Shown: piece after piece, positions 55,442-63,920 of the stretch
Layout of the letters: each line of letters starts with the position of its first letter
How positions within the stretch are numbered: position 1 is the first letter of the stretch
NCBI RefSeq assembly: GCF_963664135.1
Contig: NZ_OY760905.1
Coordinates: 3,808,736-3,872,735 of the forward strand
Direction: 5' to 3'
Length of the DNA stretch: 64,000 nt
Source of the DNA: an uncultured Acetobacterium sp.
Lineage (GTDB): Bacteria > Bacillota > Clostridia > Eubacteriales > Eubacteriaceae
Translations under genes and position numbers: made by a program
Notes under the pieces: model-generated
What the model was told of the DNA's origin: nothing
Database searches by the model: none
Seen by the model: the letters and a program-made list of their open reading frames with translations, nothing else

Positions 55442-55522
55442 AATTAAATGTTTGAACTAAGTTCAGTACTCACAAAATATCATTAGCTTCGCTGTACGAT
55501 TTCATGAAACAATTTTTTTAGC

Positions 55523-55551
55523 GGACGGGCAGTGGTATCCATTGTCCGTCC
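55523..55551 (+). other. Stable intergenic hairpin without T run
   Basis: GGACGGGCAGTGG pairs with CCATTGTCCGTCC (G-T pairs), loop TAT, between transporter and corrinoid-protein genes. It is not a standard terminator on the plus strand; it may protect the 5' end of a processed mRNA for the downstream genes. Confidence 0.6.
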
Positions 55552-55651
55552 AGATTGAAAAATTGTTTATGAAAGCTGACATCAGGCAAATTAAAGTGGT
55601 TTAGATTGATTAGAAAATGATTATCATATTAATTATTGGGAGGAAAAAAAC

Positions 55652-56281
55652 ATGTCAAAAATTGAAGAAGTCAAAGCAAAGGTTGAGGCAGGAAAATCGA
55701 AATTGGTTCCAGGATTAGTGCAGGAAGCACTCGACGAAGGTAGTGCACCAGGTGAAATTCTCCAGGCGATGGTCGATTCCATGAGCGTTGTTGGGGATAA
55801 GTTCTCATCCGGAGAAATTTTCGTACCGGAAATGCTGATCGCCGCCAAAGCAATGTCAAAAGGGGTAGAAGTCCTCAAACCATTGATGGCAGGAGATGGT
55901 TCCACTTCACTGGGAACCTGTATCATCGGAACCGTTGCCGGTGACCTGCATGATATCGGTAAAAATCTGGTTTCGATGATGATCGAAAGTGCTGGATTTG
56001 ACATGGTTGACCTGGGGGTTGACGTACCAGCGGATACTTTTGTTCAAGCAGTAAAAGATAACAGCAATGTCAAACTGGTTGCCTGCTCTGGGCTGCTGAC
56101 CACCACCATGCCAGCCTTAAAAGAAGCGGTAGCAACAGTGAAAGCAGCTTACCCGGACATGAAAGTGATTGTTGGCGGCGCACCGGTTACCCCGGAATAT
56201 GCTAAAGAAGTTGGTGCCGACGGATATGCACCAGATGCCGGCAGTGCTGCAGTAAAAGCAAAAGAACTGGCAACCGCATAA
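55652..56281 (+). CDS. Corrinoid (B12-binding) methyl-carrier protein
   Basis: A 209-residue protein of the MtbC/MtvC/MtaC type. The N-terminal helical cap domain (residues 1-88) is followed by the B12 fold with DLHDIG, where His100 is the lower axial cobalt ligand, and conserved SGLLTTTMPAL and VGGAPVTPEYA segments. It shuttles the methyl group from the substrate methyltransferase to the tetrahydrofolate methyltransferase. AGGAGG-type site before ATG. No reductive activator protein (RamA/RACE) gene is in the window. Confidence 0.93.
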   Translation: MSKIEEVKAKVEAGKSKLVPGLVQEALDEGSAPGEILQAMVDSMSVVGDKFSSGEIFVPEMLIAAKAMSKGVEVLKPLMAGDGSTSLGTCIIGTVAGDLHDIGKNLVSMMIESAGFDMVDLGVDVPADTFVQAVKDNSNVKLVACSGLLTTTMPALKEAVATVKAAYPDMKVIVGGAPVTPEYAKEVGADGYAPDAGSAAVKAKELATA

Positions 56282-56311
56282 ATTTGTTTACACTTAAGGA
56301 GATAAATAAAC

Positions 56312-57115
56312 ATGATTATCATTGGCGAAAAAATTAATGGCGCAATTCCCTCAACTGCAAAAGCAATCGCAGAAAAAGATGCAGATTTTATAAGAAATCT
56401 GGCAAAGATTCAGACCGCGGCCGGTGTTGATTACATCGATGTTTGTGCATCCGTTGACGATGATATCGAACTGGAAACAATGAAATGGTTAATCGATCTG
56501 GTTCAGGAAGTCACTGAGACCCCAATTGCCGTGGATAGTCCTAACGTCTATACCTGTATCGAATCCATGAAATATTGTAACAAACCCGGTTTGTTTAACT
56601 CTGTATCACTTGAAGGCGACAAAATCGATGCGGCATTTAAAGCCATCGCCGATACCAAATGGGAATGTGTAGCATTGTTGAACAGTGATAAAGGGATTCC
56701 TAAAACGGCCAAAGACCGTTTGGATGTCTTTGCCGATTTAATGGCAAAGGTCAAAGAATACGGCATTGATCCATCCCGTATGCATATTGATCCCTTGGTT
56801 GAAATGCTCTGTACCTCGGAAGACGGCATTGCCATGGTAGTCGAAGTGATCCGCAGCATTAAAGAACAATATCCAACCATTCATGTCACCGGAGCAGTCA
56901 GCAATATTTCGTTCAACCTGCCGGCTCGAAAAATGGTCAATATGGGCTTTACTGTCCTGGCGATGAATGCCGGTCTGGACAGTGCTATCCTTGACCCGAC
57001 AAATGGGGATTTAATGGGGATCATTTTTGCCACTGAAGCGCTGCTTGGTGAAGATGACTATTGCATGGAGTACATCGGTGCTTATCGGGAAGGTATTTTC
57101 GGTCAGAAAAAATAG
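56312..57115 (+). CDS. MtrH/MtvA-like methyltetrahydrofolate:corrinoid methyltransferase
   Basis: A 267-residue pterin-binding TIM barrel of the DHPS/AcsE family. It starts MIIIGEKINGAIPSTAKAI and contains YIDVCASVDDD, PIAVDSPN, FNSVSLEGDK and DPLVEMLCTS, the usual pterin-binding segments. It should act as methyltransferase II, moving the methyl group from the corrinoid protein at 55652 to tetrahydrofolate and so feeding the Wood-Ljungdahl pathway. AAGGAG precedes the ATG and the next gene follows after 42 bases. Confidence 0.9.
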   Translation: MIIIGEKINGAIPSTAKAIAEKDADFIRNLAKIQTAAGVDYIDVCASVDDDIELETMKWLIDLVQEVTETPIAVDSPNVYTCIESMKYCNKPGLFNSVSLEGDKIDAAFKAIADTKWECVALLNSDKGIPKTAKDRLDVFADLMAKVKEYGIDPSRMHIDPLVEMLCTSEDGIAMVVEVIRSIKEQYPTIHVTGAVSNISFNLPARKMVNMGFTVLAMNAGLDSAILDPTNGDLMGIIFATEALLGEDDYCMEYIGAYREGIFGQKK

Positions 57116-57157
57116 ACAATCATTATCAATAACACAATTGGGTAAAGGAGAGATAAA

Positions 57158-58138
57158 ATGTTAACTAAAAAACAAAATCTAGTTGAAGTGATGAAAGGCG
57201 GAAATCCGGATCGATTTGTAAAACAATATGAAGCCTTTGCATTAATGATGAAGACCCCGATTACACGATTAAAACCACCAGTTGGTGGATCAATCGTCAA
57301 TGAATGGGGTGTTACGCTGAGTTGGCCGGAAGGACAACTGGGATCATTTCCTGTCCATGATAAGGAACACATTGTGATTAAGGATATAACGAAATGGCGT
57401 GACTATGTTAAAGCACCAAATCTTGACTATCCTGAAGAAGCATGGGCAACGGCAATCGCAGATGCGAATGCCGTTGATCGCAATGATAAGTACGTCACTG
57501 TTTTTGTAGCACCGGGTCTTTTTGAACATGTCCATTACCTGATGAGCATGGAAGAAGCATTAATGGCTTATTATGAAGAACCGGAAGATATGCATGACCT
57601 CATTGACTATTTGGTTGAGTTTGAACTGAAGCTGGCAAAAGAGTTTATTGATCATCTTCACCCCGATGCAGTTTTCCATCATGATGATTGGGGCAGCCAG
57701 ATCAACTCGTTTATTTCACCAGCAATGTTTGAAGAATTCTTTGTTCCCGCTTACAAGAAAATTTATGGCTACTATAAAGAAAATGGCGTTGAGCTGATTG
57801 TTCACCACAGTGACAGTTTTGCGGCTAATCTAGTGCCAGCTATGATTGAAATGGGGATTGATATCTGGCAAGGGGTAATGAATACCAACAATATTCCTGA
57901 ATTGATCAAAAAATATGGCGATAAAATTACCTTTATGGGTGGGATTCACAGCGGTTTAGTCGATTTCCCCGGATGGACGCCTGAAATTGTTGCTAAATAC
58001 GTTGAGGCAACCTGTAAAGAAAATGGAAAGCTTTATTTCATCCCTTCCCAAACCTCAGGTCTTCCAATTGATTCATTCCCGGGTGTATACGAAACCATCA
58101 ATAAAGAAATTGACAAAATGACAAAGGAAATGTTCTAA
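57158..58138 (+). CDS. URO-D-superfamily substrate methyltransferase (putative O-demethylase MT I)
   Basis: A 326-residue TIM barrel of the uroporphyrinogen decarboxylase superfamily. Recognisable parts are FHHDDWGSQINSFISPAMFEEF, LIVHHSDSFAANLVPAMIEMGIDIWQGVMNTN, and TFMGGIHSG. In the metal-site region His-His-Ser-Asp-Ser replaces the H-x-C of MtaA, as in demethylases rather than CoM methyltransferases. The neighbours (corrinoid protein, MtrH-like enzyme) make it the likely methyltransferase I that demethylates the imported compound, in the manner of Mtv/Odm/Mto systems. The substrate is not known. Confidence 0.82.
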   Translation: MLTKKQNLVEVMKGGNPDRFVKQYEAFALMMKTPITRLKPPVGGSIVNEWGVTLSWPEGQLGSFPVHDKEHIVIKDITKWRDYVKAPNLDYPEEAWATAIADANAVDRNDKYVTVFVAPGLFEHVHYLMSMEEALMAYYEEPEDMHDLIDYLVEFELKLAKEFIDHLHPDAVFHHDDWGSQINSFISPAMFEEFFVPAYKKIYGYYKENGVELIVHHSDSFAANLVPAMIEMGIDIWQGVMNTNNIPELIKKYGDKITFMGGIHSGLVDFPGWTPEIVAKYVEATCKENGKLYFIPSQTSGLPIDSFPGVYETINKEIDKMTKEMF

Positions 58139-58488
58139 ACAATAAAGTTATCGTGACCAGCGTTTTTTCGATAGAAAAGCTATCGTCAGAGATTCGTCCA
58201 TAAAAAAACAGTTAGAGTTTATCAAAAAATTATCTGATGAGATTTTTGAAATACTTCTGGCTGTTTTTGGACGTTTCACAAGTAGACGTGGATGTAAGTC
58301 TTTATGAATTGCTGATTAAAACATCCACAACGCTACTAATTGAGCTTATATTTGAAATGAAAAGAAAACGATTTCAAGCAATCATTATTCTAAATAATTT
58401 AACTGTTTATTACAGACTAGCAAATTGTCTTAATTTGCATTTGATGTTTATCAGAAAACAATCGAATGAAATTAGAAAGGAATCAAAA
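58139..58488. other. Intergenic region with small hairpin
   Basis: About 350 bases between the methyltransferase gene and transporter copy 2. CGATAG-AAAAG-CTATCG at 58169-58185 forms a hairpin without T run on the plus strand. The frame upstream of 58489 is open to 58237 but has no ribosome site. Confidence 0.5.
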
Positions 58489-59835
58489 ATGGCTGAAAAA
58501 TTAAAGAAGAGAGTCATCTATCTATATGGTTTACCGTCGTTTGGGTTTCAGATTTTTATCTATGTAGAACTCATGTTTTTTTCTGCATTCTTGACTGATG
58601 CTGTCAAGATGCCGGTTGCATTGGCAGGTTCAGTCCTCATGATCACCAGTATCTTTGATCTGATCTGGGTTCCAGTGGCTGGGATTATCCTTCAGAAAAG
58701 TAATCTTAAGTGGGGAAAATTTCGGTCTTGGTTGTTGATTGGTCCACCAGTCGCTGCAATGCTCTATATCCTGCAATTTTTGAAAATAGGAAGTTCCATG
58801 ACAAATGCCATCACGGCATGTATTGGGTTTATCATCGGTCATCTGGTATTTGATGTTTACTATTCGGCACATATCGCAATGAATAGTGCATTATCGGATA
58901 ACGTCGATGAACGGGTTAAAATGTCAGCCAATAGGGGGATATTTAATGCGCTTGGTTCGCTAACTTTCTCATATGTCGGTGTCAAAGCCATTCAAGCGAT
59001 CAGCAAAGCTTATAATGATCCGGCAATGGGTTATACTACTGTTGTTATCGCGGTTGCGTTAATTATGGTTTTGTGTTATTGGACCTTTTTCTTTCTGACA
59101 AAAGAATATGCGTTTCGTGGAACGGTGCCGATAACCCAGAAAAAAGAAAGCATGTCAATTTCTGAAATACTTCAAGAATTGCTTCACAATCCGCCTTTAA
59201 TCGGTTTGCTGTTAATTGATCTCGGTCGGTATGTTGGCAAGTTCGTTGTTCTTGGCTTGGCATTTTACTATTTTAAATATGTTCTCAATGATCTTCCGGG
59301 AATGGCGATTTTCATGACTGGTCTGACAGTCGTGATGCTGGTTTCAGCAACATTGGCAACAACCGTTTCAAAAATATTCGGGCCGCGTAAAGCTTATGTG
59401 GGAGCACTGTGTATCTTTATTGCCGGCTTGCTGATTACCTGGCTGGTTCCAATGTCGGCAACCGCCTTCAAAATTGTGATGCTTGTTTCTTTTATCGGTT
59501 ACGGTTTGCCAGATGCTCTAGTTGTCGCTATGTACGCTACCTGTGTTGATTACGGGGAATGGCGAACTGGAAAAAACGTTCGTGGTTTCATCATGGCACT
59601 TTTGACAACCCCAATTAAAGTCGGAAATTTCATCAAAAGCGTTATTATCACAACGGCCTTGGCATCTGCTAGTTATGTAGCCGATATGACACCCACACCG
59701 GAACTGATTCAGGGCATTAAAAATGGTTTTTGTTTATACCCGGCACTGGTCATGATATTTGGATTGATTGCGTTTGTCATCCTATCAAGAAAATTAAAAG
59801 ATATGGAAAATGATAAAGCTGCTAAAAAAGCTTAA
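58489..59835 (+). CDS. MFS transporter of the GPH type, copy 2
   Basis: A 448-residue, 12-helix transporter. Its opening KKRVIYLYGLPSFGFQ and most motifs match the transporter at 54065, so they are paralogues that bracket the corrinoid methyltransferase genes. ATG at 58489 is chosen for AAAGGA 8 bases upstream. The C-terminal tail is short and basic. It may carry a second related substrate or export the demethylated product. Confidence 0.85.
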   Translation: MAEKLKKRVIYLYGLPSFGFQIFIYVELMFFSAFLTDAVKMPVALAGSVLMITSIFDLIWVPVAGIILQKSNLKWGKFRSWLLIGPPVAAMLYILQFLKIGSSMTNAITACIGFIIGHLVFDVYYSAHIAMNSALSDNVDERVKMSANRGIFNALGSLTFSYVGVKAIQAISKAYNDPAMGYTTVVIAVALIMVLCYWTFFFLTKEYAFRGTVPITQKKESMSISEILQELLHNPPLIGLLLIDLGRYVGKFVVLGLAFYYFKYVLNDLPGMAIFMTGLTVVMLVSATLATTVSKIFGPRKAYVGALCIFIAGLLITWLVPMSATAFKIVMLVSFIGYGLPDALVVAMYATCVDYGEWRTGKNVRGFIMALLTTPIKVGNFIKSVIITTALASASYVADMTPTPELIQGIKNGFCLYPALVMIFGLIAFVILSRKLKDMENDKAAKKA

Positions 59836-59862
59836 AACAGTTTTAGAATTAAAGACTGATAG

Positions 59863-59916
59863 AAAAAAGAGGCTGTTCAAAGCCGGTTGAAATCCGGTTT
59901 TGAACAGTCTCTTTTT
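59863..59916. terminator. Strong bidirectional terminator
   Basis: AAAAAGAGGCTGTTCAAA then GCCGG pair with CCGG then TTTTGAACAGTCTCTTTTT; the stem is over 20 bp with few imperfections. It lies between convergent genes. Confidence 0.9.
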
Positions 59917-59930
59917 GTGCTGCTACAAAA

Positions 59931-60581
59931 TTATTCGCAAAGAAAATGAATAGTATCACAGTCTATGGTTTTGGCGATTTGAAGACCTTTATAAATAAGG
60001 GTAGTAACAGCATGTTGATCAATACCAAGCATTCGTGGCAGAATACCATTGAGTAAAAACACCAGCTCATCCACCGAATCATTGAGGGGTTTTTCAAAAT
60101 AATTAAGGAAGTACTCTCGGCGTCCGCCAAAATCGATGTAAAGCATATTATCAAATTCTCTTTCACTGATCACAAGATTATAATCTTCAATGTATCGACA
60201 GTATGTGTTGCGGATAAAATCGCCAGCAATTCGATAGTTTGAAGCTTTTTTTAGAATCTCATAGTAAAAGCGTCGGTTGTTTTCATTATTGAGGATCCGG
60301 TTAAAATAAATCCAGCTTAATGTAGCGTGACGAAGGATCGAGTTTTCAAGTCCATCGATGGTTAATTCTGTAATACAATTGTCGATCTGTTGATAATAAT
60401 CAGAATATATTTCGTGTACGACATTATCTTTTGTTTTAAAGTAATAGGTGAAAAGTCCAATTGGTGTATCAGCAACAGTTACAATATCTTTGATTTTAGT
60501 ATTTTCATAACCATTTTCATAAAAGAGTTTTTTAGAAATTTGATAAAGATGATTTCTTGTTTGGATACCTTTTTCGTACAT
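59931..60581 (-). CDS. TetR/AcrR family regulator
   Basis: A 216-residue TetR protein. The N-terminal region is LYQISKKLFYENGYENTKIKDI and PIGLFTYYFKTKDNVVHEIY, a normal helix-turn-helix; the C-terminal ligand domain is unassigned. It is convergent with the transporter at 58489 and divergent from the flavoproteins at 60866, so it could control either. The revised MtoX-type operators are not known to it; GTAATATATTAC at 60790 is the best nearby site. Confidence 0.87.
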   Translation of the reverse strand: MYEKGIQTRNHLYQISKKLFYENGYENTKIKDIVTVADTPIGLFTYYFKTKDNVVHEIYSDYYQQIDNCITELTIDGLENSILRHATLSWIYFNRILNNENNRRFYYEILKKASNYRIAGDFIRNTYCRYIEDYNLVISEREFDNMLYIDFGGRREYFLNYFEKPLNDSVDELVFLLNGILPRMLGIDQHAVTTLIYKGLQIAKTIDCDTIHFLCE

Positions 60582-60770
60582 TGCATTCTCCTTTTACCTT
60601 TGTACTAATCTAATAATATCCTATCATACTTCGGAGGGGATTAAAACTGAAAATTATAAAAACTGATCGATTTATGATTTTATAAGAAAAATAAAATTTA
60701 AACTCTAAAAATACTTGAGAAAATTTATTAAGGCGGGCGAGCGTTATGTTACAAATTGATAAAGAAGGTA

Positions 60771-60801
60771 TTGACACAAATAAAAATATGTAATATATTA
60801 C
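60771..60801 (+). promoter_or_regulatory. Promoter of the flavoprotein pair with overlapping palindrome
   Basis: TTGACA (60771-60776) and TATATT (60794-60799), 17 bases apart. The perfect palindrome GTAATATATTAC at 60790-60801 overlaps the -10, a repressor-type position. Confidence 0.6.
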
Positions 60802-60865
60802 CTTTTAAAGAATCGATTTTATTATTTGTTCAGACAGTATAAATAAATCATGAAAAGAGGGAAAA

Positions 60866-61396
60866 ATGATTACGATATTATCAGATCATACCAACCAGAA
60901 AGTTGGGGAAAAACTGTATGAAAGCTTAAAAAATAAAAATATCTCGACGGAGTTCATTTCTGTTGCAGATATAAATGTAGGTCCTTGTTACAGCTGTGGT
61001 GGATGTACCGACAAAACTTATGGAAAATGCATCAATCGGGATGATGCGGATATGATTTTCTCCAAATTGGTTCATACTGATGTAATGGTAATGATCACCC
61101 CAGTTAAATGGGGAAGCTATTCTTTCAAAACAAAACGTGTTTTTGATAAGTGTGCGGTCATTGGTGATCGACACTATTACAAAAAAAATGGCGAACTGGT
61201 AAAAGGAAAAATTGGAAATATTAATACCTTTGTTGCGGTTGGCGTTAAAGCTAATTGGTTAGATGGTGAAAAAGAAGTTTTTCAAAATCTAGTTGCAGAA
61301 AATATCAAAATTATGAATATAAAAGGAAGGGCTTATGTGGTTGATAATAGCAACTGGGAAGGTTGTCTTGAAGCGATTATTGAGGAGTTGAGCTAA
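60866..61396 (+). CDS. Flavodoxin-fold NAD(P)H oxidoreductase with Cys motif
   Basis: A 176-residue flavodoxin-like protein of the NADPH-dependent FMN reductase/iron-sulfur flavoprotein group. The motif GPCYSCGGCTDKTYGKC (C-x2-C-x2-C-x7-C) follows the FMN region and could hold a [4Fe-4S] cluster; DVMVMITPVKWGSYSF is the second flavin loop. It overlaps the next gene by one base (TAATG), implying coupling. Substrate unknown; reduction of quinones, aromatics or a corrinoid are possibilities only. Confidence 0.82.
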   Translation: MITILSDHTNQKVGEKLYESLKNKNISTEFISVADINVGPCYSCGGCTDKTYGKCINRDDADMIFSKLVHTDVMVMITPVKWGSYSFKTKRVFDKCAVIGDRHYYKKNGELVKGKIGNINTFVAVGVKANWLDGEKEVFQNLVAENIKIMNIKGRAYVVDNSNWEGCLEAIIEELS

Positions 61397-62064
61397 TGAA
61401 AAAGGCAGTTATTATTAATCTCAGTCCCAGAAAAAAAGGAACCAGTAGGATGCTGACCAATCGTTGCCAAAATTATTTGATTGAGCAAAATTATTTGGTG
61501 GAAATTTTCCATTTATACCCGAATCTAAAAGATCTGAAACCATTATTTGAGGCCATCAAAGAATCTCAGACAATCCTGATGGTGGGTCCTTGTTACATTG
61601 ATACCTATCCGGCAGATACCGTTTATCTTTTGGAGGAACTCCAAAAGGATAATGAAGTGCTTCATGGTCAAAACCTTTATGGTATCATCCAAGGTGGAAT
61701 GCCATATGTTCATACCCATGAATCGGGTCTTAAAATGCTGAAACTCTTTGCCCAGGAAAATAACCTCAGTTACAAAGGAGGATTTGTCATTGGAATGGGA
61801 GCCATGTTAAATGGCCAACCGCTGGATAAGCTCATCAATGGGAAAAAAGTTGAGAAATGTTTTAGCCTTTTTATGGAGCACTTAGCAAAGGAAGAAAGCT
61901 CTCCAGCATCGTTGTATGATGAAGCCCAGCTAAAAATGCCTGGAATGGTTTACTGGCTGATGGCAAAAGCCATGAATCGAAAAATCGACAAATTACGAAA
62001 GGAAAAAGGAATTGGAGATCATCAGAAAAGTCCTTATGAGGAGTTAGATCTCAGTCAGAGTTAA
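61396..62064 (+). CDS. Flavodoxin-fold protein, partner of the preceding gene
   Basis: A 222-residue protein with the NADPH-dependent FMN reductase opening (IINLSPRKKGTSRML) and GPCYIDTYPADTVYLLEEL as the second flavin-type loop. The C-terminal 50 residues are a basic extension (MAKAMNRKIDKLRKEKG). It is translationally coupled to the flavoprotein upstream, so the two probably work as one oxidoreductase. Confidence 0.78.
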   Translation: MKKAVIINLSPRKKGTSRMLTNRCQNYLIEQNYLVEIFHLYPNLKDLKPLFEAIKESQTILMVGPCYIDTYPADTVYLLEELQKDNEVLHGQNLYGIIQGGMPYVHTHESGLKMLKLFAQENNLSYKGGFVIGMGAMLNGQPLDKLINGKKVEKCFSLFMEHLAKEESSPASLYDEAQLKMPGMVYWLMAKAMNRKIDKLRKEKGIGDHQKSPYEELDLSQS

Positions 62065-62266
62065 CCTGAAAATTTGAATCAAATCAATAAAATACCAATA
62101 TTTTGGTGTGTACCCCTGAATGAGAAACAGATCCTGAAAGTTTAAAAACTATCACAAATAAAAAATAATGGACAATGCATTTTTGCCGTTGGAAAGGGTA
62201 AAAATACATATAGAAAGCTGGACAAGTTAATAGGAGAATTTGAATTTTCTACAAGGAGGCGAAGTT

Positions 62267-63280
62267 ATGAATGATCAAAATCTAAATCACGAACCAAGTT
62301 CCAAACAAACTATATCTGAGAATTTCGATCAGAAAGAGGTAAAGTTATTCGCGATTAGAAACAAACGGCATTGGAGTCTGGTTATCATTCTCGCTTGTCT
62401 GATCCTGATAATGGTCAGTGGGTGTTTTGCAGGAGCCAATTCAGATAACAACAAAAGCGTTGCCAATGAATCGGTGGCTACTGATCAGTCTGGAAGTGAA
62501 ACTGCCAGTGCTGTCCCGGTGCCGGAGGAAGCAGCTAACGCAAACGCGCCCTTTGATGTATCAAAGATTGTCTATTCCGGAAACATTAGCCTATATGCAG
62601 AAGATTATCGAACTACCTTTGATAAAATAAGCAGCTATGCAGTGGAACTGGGCGGATTTGTTCAAGACTCCGGTTCAAGCTACGTTTCTGAATCGGCAGA
62701 CGTAAAGGAAAACTCTGGATACCTAACCATTCGGGTGCCATCGGGAAAATTCACAGAAGCGATGACACAAATCCAGACATTTGGCAGCCCGATCAGTTCC
62801 AATGTCAGCAGCACTAACATTTCTCAGCAGTATCAGGATGTCCAGTCACAACTTAACAATCTGAAAATTGAAGAAGCACGACTGCTGGAATATTTGAAAC
62901 AGGCTACAAATATAACCGATATGCTGGCTATTGAAACAGAACTCAACCGGGTTCGGACTGAAATTGACAGTCTGACGTCGACCATAAAAAACTGGGACAC
63001 TGAAATGGCTTATTCTTCGATTTATGTATCAATATATGAAACGCATTTATCTTCAACGATTATAAGTTCGCCATTTTCTGAGGTCTTAACGAAAATTGGG
63101 GAAGGCTTCATTACCTCTATCAACGTAATTCTTGCAATCCTGGCATTTCTGGTCGTTCTGATTTTTAGACTGATTCCATTTGCGATCATAGCTGGACTGG
63201 GGTTCCTGATATTTATAAAAATACGAAAAAAAATTAAAGAAAAAAAGAATAAAGAGACAAACATAGAAAAGCATAAATAA
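62267..63280 (+). CDS. DUF4349-domain membrane/lipoprotein
   Basis: A 337-residue protein. Residues 1-30 are hydrophilic, then a membrane helix (about 33-52) with a possible lipobox VSGC, a DUF4349 region (about 100-270, with VYSGNISLYAED at its start and a coiled coil around LNNLKIEEARLLEYLKQA), a C-terminal membrane helix (about 285-315) and a basic tail. DUF4349 proteins are found at the cell envelope; their function is unknown. ATG at 62267 is chosen for AAGGAGG; the frame also opens at a TTG at 62240 without a site. Confidence 0.85.
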   Translation: MNDQNLNHEPSSKQTISENFDQKEVKLFAIRNKRHWSLVIILACLILIMVSGCFAGANSDNNKSVANESVATDQSGSETASAVPVPEEAANANAPFDVSKIVYSGNISLYAEDYRTTFDKISSYAVELGGFVQDSGSSYVSESADVKENSGYLTIRVPSGKFTEAMTQIQTFGSPISSNVSSTNISQQYQDVQSQLNNLKIEEARLLEYLKQATNITDMLAIETELNRVRTEIDSLTSTIKNWDTEMAYSSIYVSIYETHLSSTIISSPFSEVLTKIGEGFITSINVILAILAFLVVLIFRLIPFAIIAGLGFLIFIKIRKKIKEKKNKETNIEKHK

Positions 63281-63284
63281 GAAT

Positions 63285-63314
63285 AAAGATGCCAGTTGAT
63301 GGCATCTTTTTTTG
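63285..63314 (+). terminator. Terminator after the DUF4349 gene
   Basis: AAAGATGCCA pairs perfectly with TGGCATCTTT (10 bp, loop GTTGA), followed by further T. Confidence 0.85.
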
Positions 63315-63323
63315 AGCAAAAAA

Positions 63324-63644
63324 TTACTGGATTAGACTGATGTCTGGGTTGGCGGTGTCGGGGTTGTTCCGGGGTCTGGTACTTGTTCCCCCAGGATCGC
63401 CAGTGCCGCCATTATGGCCGTTGCTGGTAACAATGCCGGTTTGCTCAATTTCAACGGACTGATTGCCAGCAGTTGAGGTGTAGGTTGAACCGACACTCAT
63501 CACAGAGGTGCTGATTATTGGTGTCAGATACAACGGTGGCGGTATCTAGTAGTAGTTTGTATTTGAAGCAGCAAAAACATTGGTAGAAAAGGCCATGGAC
63601 ATGGCTGTAATTGCCGATAAAATACTGACGGTTGTTTTTTTCAT
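63324..63644 (-). pseudogene. Small secreted-protein gene interrupted by an in-frame TAG
   Basis: ATG at 63644 follows GGAGG (6-base spacing) and encodes a clear signal peptide (KKTTVSILSAITAMSMAFSTN, ending near VFAA). The frame meets TAG at codon 33 (63548-63546) and then stays open in the same frame for another 73 codons of a Ser/Thr/Asn/Gly-rich, low-complexity sequence to TAA at 63326-63324. One base change would restore a 106-residue exported protein. The ribosome site and signal peptide argue that the full gene was functional recently. Confidence 0.65.
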
Positions 63645-63891
63645 TATGTTCCTCCATCCATTAATTTACAGATCTGTATGGAAAGTGGATCGTATTGGCT
63701 TAATAAAGAATAATCTTTTAAGGTGTTGTTTACGTGAACAAACCGTGAGAAATGGATGAAAAATCCGCAAATTAGGGATATCAGATAAATTTGCGATCGT
63801 AAAGAAATCAATTTAGATTAAATAACAGGATTAATTAAATAGAAATTCTGCAATTAAATAGGTAATTAGCGAAAAATTACTAAAAAAGTTA

Positions 63892-63920
63892 TTGACATAA
63901 GCTCTGTATACGTGTACAAT
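63892..63920 (+). promoter_or_regulatory. Promoter directed out of the window
   Basis: TTGACA (63892-63897) and TACAAT (63915-63920) are 17 bases apart. The spacer holds the imperfect palindrome TGTATACGTGTACA, a possible operator. The gene lies beyond the right end. The stretch 63660-63890 shows nothing else. Confidence 0.65.

Noticed and set aside
63546-63548. Pyrrolysine codon
   Set aside because: TAG is an ordinary stop for many genes here and no pyl genes are in the window.
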